64,000 nucleotides of DNA. Source: Myxococcales bacterium. GTDB taxonomy: Bacteria; Myxococcota; Myxococcia; Myxococcales; JAJYLH01. The notes beneath the pieces are model-generated. The model saw only the letters and a list, made by a program, of their open reading frames with translations, was not told where the DNA came from and did no database searches. A program made the translations under genes and the position numbers. Every line of letters starts with the position of its first letter. Position 1 is the first letter of the stretch. Positions 27,420 to 36,358 of the stretch are shown here, piece after piece. Location of the stretch: contig JAJYLH010000017.1 of the NCBI GenBank assembly GCA_021787845.1, positions 23,600 to 87,599 of the forward strand, given 5' to 3'.

Positions 27420-27722
27420 ATGGACACGCGCGACATCTACCAAGCTCTGCACGAGGTGCTCGACCCCGAAGTCGGCGTGAACGTCGTCGACCTCGGGCTC
27501 GTCTACGAAGTCACCCACCAAGACGGCGACGTCCGCGTGCGGATGACGATGACGACGCCCGCCTGTCCGCTCGGTAGCCTCTTGCACGACGAGGTCGAGG
27601 GTGCCATCCGCGACCGGCTGCCCGACGCGCGCTCGGTCGAAGTGGAGATCACGTTCGACCCGCCCTGGACCCAGGACCGCATCACCCCCGAAGGCAGGCG
27701 CCAGCTCGGCTGGGGCGCCTGA
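27420..27722 (+). CDS. DUF59/MIP18-family (PaaD/SufT-like) protein
   Basis: A 100-residue protein of the Fe-S assembly-associated DUF59 family. Key features: EVLDPEVGVNVVDLGLVYEV, where the family has DPEhxhsIhdLGLI, the conserved cysteine in MTTPACPLGS, and VEVEITFDPPWTQDRITPEG. Such proteins help mature or repair Fe-S centres. It is first in a three-gene operon with DUF2249 and an NnrS-like protein, a set often near NO reductases, so a role in repairing NO-damaged Fe-S or haem centres is plausible. ATG 27420 has AAGGAGGAG about 9 bp upstream; the frame is open upstream through the repeat but without a ribosome site. Confidence 0.88.
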   Translation: MDTRDIYQALHEVLDPEVGVNVVDLGLVYEVTHQDGDVRVRMTMTTPACPLGSLLHDEVEGAIRDRLPDARSVEVEITFDPPWTQDRITPEGRRQLGWGA

Positions 27723-27749
27723 AGACAAACCCCCATCTCAAGGAGAGAC

Positions 27750-27983
27750 ATGGCCACGCCCAACGTTTTCGACGTTCGTGAAGTGCCGCCGCGCGACCGG
27801 CATCCGCGCATCTTCCAGACCTTCGACGCGCTCGAGACCGGCGAGACCTTCGAGCTCGTCAACGACCACGACCCGGCGCCCTTGCGCTACCAACTTCTCG
27901 CCGAACGGGATGCGAACCTCGTCTGGGACTACCTCGAGGCGGGCCCGGAGGTCTGGCGCGTGCGGGTGGGGAAGAGCGCGTGA
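27750..27983 (+). CDS. DUF2249 domain protein
   Basis: A 77-residue protein of the small DUF2249 family: FDVREVPPRDRHPRIFQTF, then FELVNDHDPAPLRYQL and a C-terminal GPEVWRVRVGK. The domain resembles the TusA/SirA-like sulfurtransferase fold and is often linked to denitrification and NO-stress loci; its biochemical role is unknown. An AAGGAGAG ribosome site precedes the ATG. The stop codon overlaps the GTG start of the next gene (GTGA), indicating translational coupling. Confidence 0.88.
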   Translation: MATPNVFDVREVPPRDRHPRIFQTFDALETGETFELVNDHDPAPLRYQLLAERDANLVWDYLEAGPEVWRVRVGKSA

Positions 27984-29101
27984 CGCCGGCGGTGCGCTGG
28001 CCGCGGGTGGCGCTGCTCGCTCCGGCGTTCCTTGTGCTCGCGGTCGGCGCGCTCGCCGGGCTCGTGCGCATCGGCTGGCCGGGCTCGCCCGCGCCGGCCG
28101 CGGCGGTCATCTGGCACGGGCCCGTGCTCGTCGGCGGCTTCTACGGCGCGCTCATCGCGTTGGAGCGCGCGGTCGCCGTCCAGAAACGCTGGACCTTCGC
28201 CGCGCCCGCGCTCGCCGCGACCGGAGCCCTCGCCGCCGCCTTCGGAGCCGACGTGCGCCTCGCCGCGACGCTCGTTGCCGCCGGCAGCGCCGTCTTCGTC
28301 GGCGCGAGCATCGTCGTCTTCGCGCGCGAACGCGCGGCCTTCACCGCGATGCTCATCGGCGGCGCTCTCGCCTGGCTCGTCGCGAGCGCGCTCTGGATTC
28401 TCGCGGCGCCGGTTCCACGAATCGTCCCGTGGTGGATCGCGTTCCTCGCGCTGACCATCGCCGGCGAGCGGCTGGAGATGACCCGCCTGACCCCGATGCC
28501 CTCCTGGTCGCGCTCGATCTTCTCCGCCATCGGCGCGGTCGCGATCGTCGCCTGCGTCGTCACCCTCTTCGCTCCAGTCCTGGGCATGCGCGGCTTGGGC
28601 CTCGCGCTTGTGCTGCTCGCGCTGTGGATCGGCCGGTTCGACGCGGCTCGCCGCACCCTGCGCACGCGCGGCGTCACGCGGTTCATGGCGCTCGCGCTCT
28701 TTTCCGCCTGGGCGTGGCTCGCCGTCGCGGGGCTCGTCCTGCTGGCCGCCGGCCGCCTTTCCTCTGGTCCCCTCTACGACGCTGCCCTCCATACGACCTT
28801 CCTCGGCTTCGGACTCTCGATGATCTTCGGCCACGCGCCGATCGTCCTCCCCGCGGTCACCGGCCTCGACGTGCCCTATCGCCGTTGGATGTACGCGCCG
28901 CTCGCCGTCCTCCACGCCTCGGTCGGCTTGCGCGTCGTCTGCGATTTGGCCGGCCTCTTCACCCTTCGCCGCTGGGCCGGGCTCGCCAACGCCGTCGCTA
29001 TCGCGCTCTTCGTGATGACGGTCGCCCTCTCGGCGGTCGCGGCCAGGCAGGAGCGGTCACGCCGGGCGGCGACTGCGGGTCCGGTCCGTTTGCCGGCCTG
29101 A
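27980..29101 (+). CDS. NnrS-like multipass membrane protein
   Basis: A 373-residue inner-membrane protein with about ten to twelve hydrophobic helices and very little soluble sequence. Histidines occur within or next to helices (AAVIWHGPVLVGGF, DAALHTTFLGFG, MIFGHAPIVLPAV), and the helix pattern resembles NnrS, a haem- and copper-containing NO-resistance protein, though it may be a diverged relative. The GTG at 27980 overlaps the DUF2249 stop by 4 bp. Third gene of the DUF59-DUF2249 operon, divergent from the sigma54 activator, so it is probably part of the same NO-response regulon. Confidence 0.7.
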   Translation: MTPAVRWPRVALLAPAFLVLAVGALAGLVRIGWPGSPAPAAAVIWHGPVLVGGFYGALIALERAVAVQKRWTFAAPALAATGALAAAFGADVRLAATLVAAGSAVFVGASIVVFARERAAFTAMLIGGALAWLVASALWILAAPVPRIVPWWIAFLALTIAGERLEMTRLTPMPSWSRSIFSAIGAVAIVACVVTLFAPVLGMRGLGLALVLLALWIGRFDAARRTLRTRGVTRFMALALFSAWAWLAVAGLVLLAAGRLSSGPLYDAALHTTFLGFGLSMIFGHAPIVLPAVTGLDVPYRRWMYAPLAVLHASVGLRVVCDLAGLFTLRRWAGLANAVAIALFVMTVALSAVAARQERSRRAATAGPVRLPA

Positions 29102-29274
29102 ACGAAAGCGCAGAGCAGCAGCGCTTCCGAGAACGTTCGCGGCGGCGCCTGCCGGCTGCCGACGGGCTGCGCTGACGCTCCACCCGACCTCCGAGCCACG
29201 GATCGGCGGCTCCAGGGCTTGACTGGTTCGCCCGCCGTGGTACAAAAATCCGGGCTATTGCGCGGGGCTGCCGC

Positions 29275-31872
29275 ATGCATCGACCGGTCGAACGGCTCGT
29301 TTCGCTGGGGTTCGTCGCGCTCGTTGCCGCGTGCGGGTCGTCGGCGACCGCGCCCGACGCGCCGAGCGCGGTCCGCGCCACCGCGGGCAACGCGCAGGCG
29401 ACCGTGAGCTGGACGGCGCCGGCGAAGGACGGCGGGAGCGCTGTCCTCTCCTACGAGGTCACCTCGAAGCCCGGCGGCCTGAGCGCGAAGGTCAGCGCCT
29501 CCAAGAAGACCGCGACGGTCACCGGCCTGACGAACGGCACGCGCTACATGTTCACGGTGGTCGCGACCAATAAGCAAGGCAGCAGCGCTGCCTCCCAGCC
29601 GTCCAACGCGGTGACGCCTCTGGCGGTTCCCGGGGCGCCCACCGGTGTCACCGCCACCGTCTCGGGCATCGGGGAAGCGACGGTCTCCTGGACCGCTCCC
29701 GCCGACAACGGCGGCAGCGCCATCAAGAGCTACACCGTGACGAGCTACACTTCGGGCTCGAGCCCGAGCCCCAAGCCGACCGCCGTGACCGCGACGACCG
29801 CCACGATCAAGGGACTGGCCAACGGTCAGACCTACGCCTTCTCGGTCTACGCGACGAGCGCCGCCGGAGACGGTCCTCCTTCGCCGATGTCCGCGGATGT
29901 CACGATGTGGAACGTTCCCGGAGCGCCTGGCGATGTTCGCGGCGTCCCCAGCAACGAAGCGGCGACCATCACCTGGACCGCGTCGGCCGATCACGGCAGT
30001 CCCATTACGGGGTACACGCTTGTCGTCATGCCGGGAAACGTCAAGAGAGCCCAGGTCGCTTCGCCCTATGTCTTCACCGGACTCGCGAATGGCACCACCT
30101 ACACCTTTTCGATCCATGCGACGAACGCCGTGGGCGACGGCCCTTCGGCCAGCACCGATCCCGTGCTCGTGGCCGACGTGCCAGGCGTTCCGACCGATTG
30201 CGCGGCGGTCGCGGGCGTGGCGGAGGCGACGGTGACCTGGGGCCCTCCCGGCTCCGATGGCGGCAGCGCGATTGTCACGTACACCGTCACCACCCTCGCC
30301 ACGGACGGTTCCATCGTGGGTACGCCGCAGACGACGGCCGACGCGACCACCCTGAGCTCGAACGTCACCCACCTCTTGCATCAGGGCTACAGCTTCATGG
30401 TCCACGCGACCAACGCGGTCGGCGATGGCCCCGACTGTTCACCGACCGATCCCGTGACGCCGGTGACCGCGCCCGACCCACCGACGGACGTGGTCGCCTC
30501 GGCCGGCAACGGTCACGCGACGGTTTCCTGGTATCCCCCGACCTCGAACGGCGGCGATCCGGTGACGAAGTACATCGTCACCTCCTGGCTGTCCGATGGA
30601 ACGCAAGCCGATCCGAGCGCGACCGTCGACGCCGGGCAAACCAAGGCTTCCGTCACCGGTCTCACCGACGGCACCACCTACACGTTCAAAGTGCAAGCGG
30701 AGTCCGACGTCGGAGACAGCGACTTTTCCGAGCCGTCGAACGCGGTGACGCCCGACCCGGCCACGGCGGTCGCGGCCGGGCAAAGCCACTCGTGCGAGCT
30801 CGTCGCCGATGGCGTGCGCTGCTGGGGCTCGAACAACTATGGCCAACTCGGAGACGACACCACCCAGCAGCGCCACTCGCCGGTGCAGGTCTCGGGACTG
30901 ACGACCGGCGTGACCGCGCTCGCCGCGGGCGGTCAGGACACCTGTGCCATCGTCGATGGCGGCGCCGAGTGCTGGGGCTATGACAACTTCGGACAGCTCG
31001 GCGACGGCTTCACCGGAGAAGACAGTTGGGTCCCGGCGCCGGTGACCGGATTGGCGAGCGGCGTCGCGGCGATTGCCGTGGGCCTCGGATCCGCTTGCGC
31101 GGTGACGAGCGACGGGGCGGCGCAATGCTGGGGTCACGACAACGTCGGCCAGCTCGGAGACGGCTCGACCTCCGACAGCAACGTGCCGGTTCCGGTTACC
31201 GGCTTGACGAGCGGCGTCACCGCGGTCGGCTTGGGCTCGGATGCTCTCCACGCGTTCGCCTGCGCGCTGGTGGATGGAGGGGTCCAATGCTGGGGCAACG
31301 ACGTCTACGGACAGATTGGAGACGACGCCGACATGACGCCGGGCAAGATTCCGCCTCCACCGAACCAGCCGGCGCCGGTCTCGGTCACCGGACTCTCGAA
31401 CGGCGTCCAGGCCCTGGCGTTGGGAGGGCAATTCGCGTGCGCGCTGCTGACCGATGGAAGCGTGGAGTGCTGGGGGAACGACAACATGGGCCAATGCGGC
31501 GACAACACCGACCTGACGACCTCGAACGGGAGAGCGACGCCGGTACCGGTGAGCGGACTGACGAGCGGCGTGACGGCCATCGCGGCGGGCAGCAACCACG
31601 CCTGCGCGATCGTCAACGGCGGGGTGGAGTGCTGGGGTTGGAACGCGTACGGCCAGCTCGGAAACGGCACCACGACGGACAGCCCGGTACCGGTTCAGGT
31701 GACCGGCTTGACGAGCGGCGCCACCGCCATCGCCGCGAGTGGAGAACACTCCTGCGCGCTCCAGGGCGGTGTCGTTCTGTGCTGGGGCTCGAATTCGAAC
31801 GGTGAGCTCGGCAACGGCACCCCCAGCCAATCCCAGGCGACACCGGTCCCCGTGGCCGACTCGGGGCTGTGA
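29275..31872 (+). CDS. FN3-RCC1 repeat lipoprotein
   Basis: An 865-residue exported protein. The signal peptide ends in a lipobox (LVAAC, Cys21). Five fibronectin-III domains cover about residues 28-497, each with a PxAPTxVxA start and a YTFxVxATNxxGxG end. From about residue 498 there are seven RCC1-type blades, each with a CWGxxxxGQLGD-like core (for example VRCWGSNNYGQLGD), forming a seven-bladed propeller. The cysteine before WG in every blade is typical of bacterial surface RCC1 proteins. Probably a surface-exposed adhesion or recognition lipoprotein; the ligand is unknown. Monocistronic, with array 8 downstream. Confidence 0.9.
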   Translation: MHRPVERLVSLGFVALVAACGSSATAPDAPSAVRATAGNAQATVSWTAPAKDGGSAVLSYEVTSKPGGLSAKVSASKKTATVTGLTNGTRYMFTVVATNKQGSSAASQPSNAVTPLAVPGAPTGVTATVSGIGEATVSWTAPADNGGSAIKSYTVTSYTSGSSPSPKPTAVTATTATIKGLANGQTYAFSVYATSAAGDGPPSPMSADVTMWNVPGAPGDVRGVPSNEAATITWTASADHGSPITGYTLVVMPGNVKRAQVASPYVFTGLANGTTYTFSIHATNAVGDGPSASTDPVLVADVPGVPTDCAAVAGVAEATVTWGPPGSDGGSAIVTYTVTTLATDGSIVGTPQTTADATTLSSNVTHLLHQGYSFMVHATNAVGDGPDCSPTDPVTPVTAPDPPTDVVASAGNGHATVSWYPPTSNGGDPVTKYIVTSWLSDGTQADPSATVDAGQTKASVTGLTDGTTYTFKVQAESDVGDSDFSEPSNAVTPDPATAVAAGQSHSCELVADGVRCWGSNNYGQLGDDTTQQRHSPVQVSGLTTGVTALAAGGQDTCAIVDGGAECWGYDNFGQLGDGFTGEDSWVPAPVTGLASGVAAIAVGLGSACAVTSDGAAQCWGHDNVGQLGDGSTSDSNVPVPVTGLTSGVTAVGLGSDALHAFACALVDGGVQCWGNDVYGQIGDDADMTPGKIPPPPNQPAPVSVTGLSNGVQALALGGQFACALLTDGSVECWGNDNMGQCGDNTDLTTSNGRATPVPVSGLTSGVTAIAAGSNHACAIVNGGVECWGWNAYGQLGNGTTTDSPVPVQVTGLTSGATAIAASGEHSCALQGGVVLCWGSNSNGELGNGTPSQSQATPVPVADSGL

Positions 31873-31927
31873 AATCAGGTCCGCTTTCCGGCCCACGGCG
31901 TCCATTGGCGACGAGCACGCAGCAAGC

Positions 31928-31967
31928 TGATCAGACCGATCGGTCGGATCGGTCGGATCGGTCGGAA
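31928..31967. repeat. GATC-phased 9-bp repeat array, copy 8
   Basis: Four GATC tetranucleotides at 9-bp spacing (linkers AGACC, GGTCG, GGTCG), between the converging ends of the FN3-RCC1 gene and miaA. Confidence 0.85.
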
Positions 31968-32011
31968 CTGCTTATCGGGATCACCGCACCACGCTCGCGT
32001 TTCTGGCCGCT

Positions 32012-32087
32012 CGTCCTGAGCGCAGTCGAAGGATGGGCGGCCGGTGCGGCACGCGCTCGTCCCTCGACTGCGCTCGGGATGAGCGGC
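32012..32087. repeat. REP-like element of the TCGACTGCGCTC family
   Basis: Inverted arms CTGAGCGCAGTCGAAGGATG and CCTCGACTGCGCTCGGGATG separated by about 28 bp; a strong hairpin between two converging genes, so it may serve as a bidirectional terminator. Confidence 0.75.
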
Positions 32088-32089
32088 AT

Positions 32090-32132
32090 TGCCCACCTGG
32101 CTTGGTGTGGTCAACCCGATAAGCATCTCGGT
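32090..32132. repeat. MITE-like end fragment
   Basis: GTGTGGTCAACCCGATAAGC matches the terminus of the GGTTGAC element family. It abuts the 3' end of miaA, whose stop is at 32138-32140. Confidence 0.5.
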
Positions 32133-32137
32133 CGGAA

Positions 32138-33079
32138 TCATGAGGCGGCGGGCGATCGGCGTTGCTGGTCCCGCGCCGTCCGCCAGAGGCCCAGCGCGAC
32201 TTCGAACGCGCGTTCTGGCGCCACCCAGGTCCATTGCGGCTCTGCCCGAAACCAGGTCCGCTGCCGCTTGGCGTACTGCCGCTGCGCCGTCGCGACGAGC
32301 TCCGTCGCCCTCTCGCGGGTGAGCGTGCCCTCCAGCACCGCCAGCGCTTCCCGATAGCCCATCACCCGGTGCAGCCGCTCGCGCGAACGGGGATTCTCGT
32401 CGGCGCGCGCCGCCTCTTCGACCAGGCCCGCGGCGAACATCTCCGCCACCCGCGCCCGGATGCGCTCGGCCAGGACGGGCATCGGCACGTCGAGGGCGAT
32501 GCGCACCGCGGCGTAGCGCGGCCGGCCTCGCGCGTGGCGCCGGTGCAGCTCGCTCAGGGGCACACCGGTCAGCGCGAACACCTCCAGCGCTCGCACGATG
32601 CGCACCGGGTCGGTCGGCGAAACCTTCCGCGCCGAGTCCGGATCGACCTCACCGAGGCGGGCATGCAGCGCCGACAGCCCGCGCTCTTCGGCTTCGCGCT
32701 CGAGCGAACGGCGCAGCTCGTCGTCGCGCGGCGGTGCGTCGACGAGGCCGAAGAGCAGCGCGCGAATCCACAGCCCTGTGCCGCCGACCAGCAGCGCTGC
32801 CTTCCCCCGCGACTGAACGTCGGCGATGGCACGATCGGCGAGCGCGACGAACTGCGCGGCATCGAGCTGATCGCCCGGGTCGGCGACGTCGTAGAGGTGA
32901 TGAAGGACTTGCGCCCGCTCGCCCGCGCTCGGCTTGCCGGTCCCGAGGTCGAGACCCCGATAGACCTGCTGCGAATCGGCGTTGATGATTTCGCCGCCCA
33001 GCGCCAGGGCGAGACGGATGGCAAGAGCGCTCTTACCCGACGCGGTGGGCCCCGCGATCACCAGGAGCGGTGCCGCCAC
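32138..33079 (-). CDS. miaA: tRNA dimethylallyltransferase MiaA
   Basis: A 313-residue enzyme that adds dimethylallyl to A37 of UNN-decoding tRNAs. P-loop GPTASGKS at residues 10-17, then INADSQQVYRGLDLGTGKP, the LVGGTGLW motif, the DxxR-type segment LDVPMPVLAERIRAR, and the C-terminal QRQYAKRQRTWFR. It starts with GTG directly after the stop of the upstream rsm22-like gene (TAG then GTG, no spacer), so it is translationally coupled to it. The family is usually 300-320 residues, so the gene is full length. Confidence 0.95.
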   Translation of the reverse strand: MAAPLLVIAGPTASGKSALAIRLALALGGEIINADSQQVYRGLDLGTGKPSAGERAQVLHHLYDVADPGDQLDAAQFVALADRAIADVQSRGKAALLVGGTGLWIRALLFGLVDAPPRDDELRRSLEREAEERGLSALHARLGEVDPDSARKVSPTDPVRIVRALEVFALTGVPLSELHRRHARGRPRYAAVRIALDVPMPVLAERIRARVAEMFAAGLVEEAARADENPRSRERLHRVMGYREALAVLEGTLTRERATELVATAQRQYAKRQRTWFRAEPQWTWVAPERAFEVALGLWRTARDQQRRSPAAS

Positions 33080-34207
33080 CTAGTCGCGTTCCTTCGCCGA
33101 CCGGACCACCGTCACCACCGACGCCGCCCCGACGCGCTTGCCGTCGGCGCCGGGCACCGTCGGGTCCAGCCGCGCGATGTCGCCTCGTTCCAGCGTGGAG
33201 AACGCGGCGTTCGGCTCGCTCGTCTCGCGGTCGAGCCGCACCAGCGGATGCCGGCCGAGGGGGCCGCAGCCGAAGTAGCGCAGCTTCCCCTTCTCCGGGA
33301 GCGGCTCGCTGACGATGCGAAAGAGCGCCGCGTCCTTCACCCGCTCCATCGGCGCGTTGGTCAGTACGACGTAGGCGAATTTGAGCGACTCGCGGGCGAG
33401 CCCGGCCTCCTCGGCGGCGCGGACGGCGAGCGGCGGCGCTTCCCACGGGCGGTCGGCATGGCACCAGTCGCGCGGCTTGGCGATGGCCGGACAGGGAAGC
33501 TGCGTCAGACACGGAGCCAGGGCGTACATCGAGGCCTGCTGGATCAGCCGGTCGCGCATTACCAACAGCTCGCGCCCCGTCCGCTTGAGCGCCGGTTCCA
33601 CGAGCACCAGGAGCCCTCCAGGCGCCAGCCGCTTCGAGAGCTCGACCGCGAACGTCGCCCGGCGGTCGAGACGCGCGCTCTCTTCCTGGAACAGCTCGTT
33701 CAAGACGTGCGCGGCGACGACGACATCGAACGGGCCGGCCGGCAGCGCTTGCCCTGCCCGCCAGGCTTTCGGCGAGACCGCCCCCAGCTCCTTCGGCCAA
33801 AGCTTCGCCATCGACTCGAGCGCGAGCGGTGAGGCCTCGAGCGCGACGGTCTCGACGCTCTTCCCGTGCGCGGCGAGCCATTCGGCGGCCGCCTGCGCGG
33901 CTGGACCGGGACCCGCGCCGACGTCGAGCACGCGCGCGCTCGGCGCCGCCGGGGGCTCCACCTCCGCGAGCGCGCGCACGACCTGGGCTTTGGACGCCGG
34001 GAAGAAATAGGCGAGGTACGCGGCGAGCGTGGTTCGGTCCGAAAGATACGGCGAGCGTGGTGTCTCGGGCGGCAGGTCGGAGACGAAGCGGGCGTGCAGC
34101 TCGGCGGCAGCCTTGCCGAGGAGCTTCCAGCGCTGATCGTCGAGCGGTCCGACGAGCCGTTCGATTTCCGCCGAAAGCCGCGTCGGATCCGGGTCGCGCG
34201 CCGTCAT
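33080..34207 (-). CDS. Rsm22-like small-ribosomal-subunit methyltransferase
   Basis: A 375-residue class I SAM methyltransferase of the Rsm22 family (related to the mitoribosomal small-subunit protein). SAM motif VLDVGAGPGPAAQ; conserved YLAYFFPASKAQV upstream, matching the family Y-x-P-xxxA motif; ELSKRLAPGGLLVLVEP; then the cysteine cluster APCLTQLPCP plus DWCHADRPW, a probable metal site, and KFAYVVLTN. It likely acts on 16S rRNA or ribosome assembly; the bacterial substrate is not established. The ATG at 34207 (MTARDPDP) is chosen because upstream frame extension enters a repeat. The stop touches the miaA start, an RNA-modification operon. Confidence 0.82.
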   Translation of the reverse strand: MTARDPDPTRLSAEIERLVGPLDDQRWKLLGKAAAELHARFVSDLPPETPRSPYLSDRTTLAAYLAYFFPASKAQVVRALAEVEPPAAPSARVLDVGAGPGPAAQAAAEWLAAHGKSVETVALEASPLALESMAKLWPKELGAVSPKAWRAGQALPAGPFDVVVAAHVLNELFQEESARLDRRATFAVELSKRLAPGGLLVLVEPALKRTGRELLVMRDRLIQQASMYALAPCLTQLPCPAIAKPRDWCHADRPWEAPPLAVRAAEEAGLARESLKFAYVVLTNAPMERVKDAALFRIVSEPLPEKGKLRYFGCGPLGRHPLVRLDRETSEPNAAFSTLERGDIARLDPTVPGADGKRVGAASVVTVVRSAKERD

Positions 34208-34301
34208 GTCCGCGATTCTCACCGAAGCGGGAAGGACGCGCCATCGAATCGTCGGCGAGGCCGCTCGCTTCCTGCCGTGGGATCGACGGAGCGATGGCGG
34301 A

Positions 34302-34384
34302 CTGCGTATCCGGTTGACCGCGCGTGGACGAGAGCGCCACCACCGAGTTAGCGAATCGCAGGTGGGGTCAACCGGGATACGCAG
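34302..34384. repeat. 83-bp MITE-like element with perfect-style termini
   Basis: Left end CTGCGTATCCGGTTGACC, right end GGTCAACCGGGATACGCAG, an 18-19-bp inverted repeat with one mismatch, and a loop of about 45 bp without coding sense. It sits in the 332-bp spacer 34,208-34,539 between the divergent rsm22-like and MutS-family genes; the rest of that spacer contains a partial GATGGGTTTCGCT repeat near 34,416 and nothing else recognised. Confidence 0.75.
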
Positions 34385-34539
34385 ACGACCGCGGAACCAG
34401 GCAGCCATCGCTCGACGATGGGTTTCGCTCCGCGTCACAGGTCTTCGCCCGTCCTCCGCGTCCAGGCGACCGGGGCCGCGCCGGGACGTGCCGCGCGATG
34501 CCCGCGGCGGGCACGGAAATGCGGTATCAGCCTTTTTCG

Positions 34540-36336
34540 ATGCCGTCCGCCCGCGAGGAGTACGAGCTTCGCCGTCTGGCCGCGCTCGGAGACGATGCGC
34601 GGCTCGACCCCTGGAGCGCCGCGTGCGGGCACGGCCGGGTGGTGCTGGTCGCCGCCGCGCTCGCGCTGCTGGGCTTCACCGGTTTCGGTCAGGTCGTGCC
34701 CTTGCGGGGAGCGTATGCGGTGCTGCTCGCCGCGTTCGTCGGGCTCGGCGTCGTCCACTCCCGCATCGAGCGGCGCCGGCGGGCCGCGCGACGACGGGCG
34801 GCGCAGTACGCGCGGGCGATCGATCGGCTCGACGGCAAGTGGATGGACTTCGTCTCCACCGGAGAAGCGCTCGCAAACGCGCAGCATCCGTACGCGCGGG
34901 ACCTCGACGTCGTCGGCCGCGGCTCGCTCTTCCAGCTCCTCGACACGACGCGCACCAAACAGGGCGAGCGCGCGCTCGGAGCGTGGCTGCTCTCGCCGGG
35001 GGAGCTCGCCGAGGTCGAATCGCGGCGGCGGGCGGCGCAGGCGCTCGCGACCGATCTCGATGCGCGCGAGCGGCTGGCGCTCGCGGGAACCGACGAGGTC
35101 GACGCGCGAATCGACGAAGGACCGATCGAGAGCTGGGCGGAAGGGCCGGCGCTCCTCGTGGCGTCGCGGGCGCTGCGCATCGCGGCCTTCGCGCTGCCGG
35201 CGATCTTCGTCACGACGATCCTGCTCTTTCATTTCGACCTGCTGCCCTACTGGACGCCGATCGCCACCGGTGTCGTGGAGCTCGCCCTCCTGCGGCTGCA
35301 CCGCGATGCGATCAAGGCGACGGCGGCGATGGCGATGCCGGCCGAGTACGCGCTCTCGCAGCTCCTGCCGCTCTTGATTGCGGCTCGCGCTCTGCCGGTG
35401 TCGACCGCGGCCCTCGAGAAGCTCCACGCGCGTCTCGACGGCGCCATCCTCGCCATCCAGGCGCTGACCAGGCGGGTGACGGCCTTCCAGTCGCGCGCGA
35501 ACCTGTTCGTCGCGCTGCTCGGTCCGTTTCTCCTCTGGGACCTCCACGCCGCGATGGCGCTGGAGAGCTGGCGCGCGCGCCACGGACGATCGGTGCGCGA
35601 CTGGTTCCAGGCGCTCGGGGAGGCGGAAGCGCTCTCGGCCCTCGCGACGTACGTCTTCGAGCATCCTCTCGACGCCTGGCCAGAGCTCATCGGCGACCCT
35701 CCGACCTTCGAGGCGGAGGATTTGGGCCATCCGCTCTTGCCGATCGACCGCTGCGTGCGCAACGACGTGCGGCTCGACGGGAAGGGGACAGCGCTCCTGG
35801 TGACCGGCTCGAACATGTCGGGCAAGAGCACGCTCCTGCGCGCCTGCGGGCTCTCGGTGGTGATGGCCCTCGCCGGCCTGCCGGTGCGCGCCAAGCGGCT
35901 GAAGGTGTCGCGGGTGCAGCTTGCGACGTGCATGCGGGTAGCGGATTCGCTCCAGGAGGGCCAGAGCTATTTCCTCGCCGAGGTGCGGCGCCTGAAGCAG
36001 GTGGTGGACCTCGCTCGCGCGGGCGCGCCGGAGCTGTTCCTGCTCGACGAAATCCTCCAGGGCACCAACACCCGCGAGCGCAGCCTGGGCGCGCGCGGGG
36101 TGGTGAGGCGTCTCGTCGAGCTCGGCGCGACGGGGCTCGTCTCGACGCACGACCTCTCGCTCGTGCAGCTCGGGGAGGCGCTGGGCAGCCGCCTCAAGTT
36201 CGCGCACTTCACCGACCAGGTCGCCGGCGACCGGATGTCGTTCGACTATCGGATGCGCCCGGGCGTCGTGCAGAGCTCGAACGCGCTGCGCGTGATGCGC
36301 GCGAACGGCCTCGACGTGGACGTGCCGGACGATTGA
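34540..36336 (+). CDS. MutS-family ATPase with membrane helices (non-canonical MutS)
   Basis: About 598 residues. The C-terminal ATPase of the MutS family shows Walker A TGSNMSGKST, the MRVADSLQEGQSYFLAEVRR segment, Walker B LFLLDEILQGTN and the STHDLSL switch. A clamp/lever-like helical region precedes it, starting with TKQGERALGAWLLSP. The mismatch-recognition domain of MutS1 is absent. Two N-terminal hydrophobic helices (about residues 30-72) and another hydrophobic pair (about 210-250) suggest membrane attachment. A role in canonical mismatch repair is unlikely; the function is unknown. The start is uncertain: ATGs at 34498, 34519 and 34540 are in frame, and the last opens directly on the conserved AREEYELRR segment. 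Confidence 0.8.
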   Translation: MPSAREEYELRRLAALGDDARLDPWSAACGHGRVVLVAAALALLGFTGFGQVVPLRGAYAVLLAAFVGLGVVHSRIERRRRAARRRAAQYARAIDRLDGKWMDFVSTGEALANAQHPYARDLDVVGRGSLFQLLDTTRTKQGERALGAWLLSPGELAEVESRRRAAQALATDLDARERLALAGTDEVDARIDEGPIESWAEGPALLVASRALRIAAFALPAIFVTTILLFHFDLLPYWTPIATGVVELALLRLHRDAIKATAAMAMPAEYALSQLLPLLIAARALPVSTAALEKLHARLDGAILAIQALTRRVTAFQSRANLFVALLGPFLLWDLHAAMALESWRARHGRSVRDWFQALGEAEALSALATYVFEHPLDAWPELIGDPPTFEAEDLGHPLLPIDRCVRNDVRLDGKGTALLVTGSNMSGKSTLLRACGLSVVMALAGLPVRAKRLKVSRVQLATCMRVADSLQEGQSYFLAEVRRLKQVVDLARAGAPELFLLDEILQGTNTRERSLGARGVVRRLVELGATGLVSTHDLSLVQLGEALGSRLKFAHFTDQVAGDRMSFDYRMRPGVVQSSNALRVMRANGLDVDVPDD

Positions 36337-36358
36337 TTCGTGCGGGGAGCGCGGCCTC

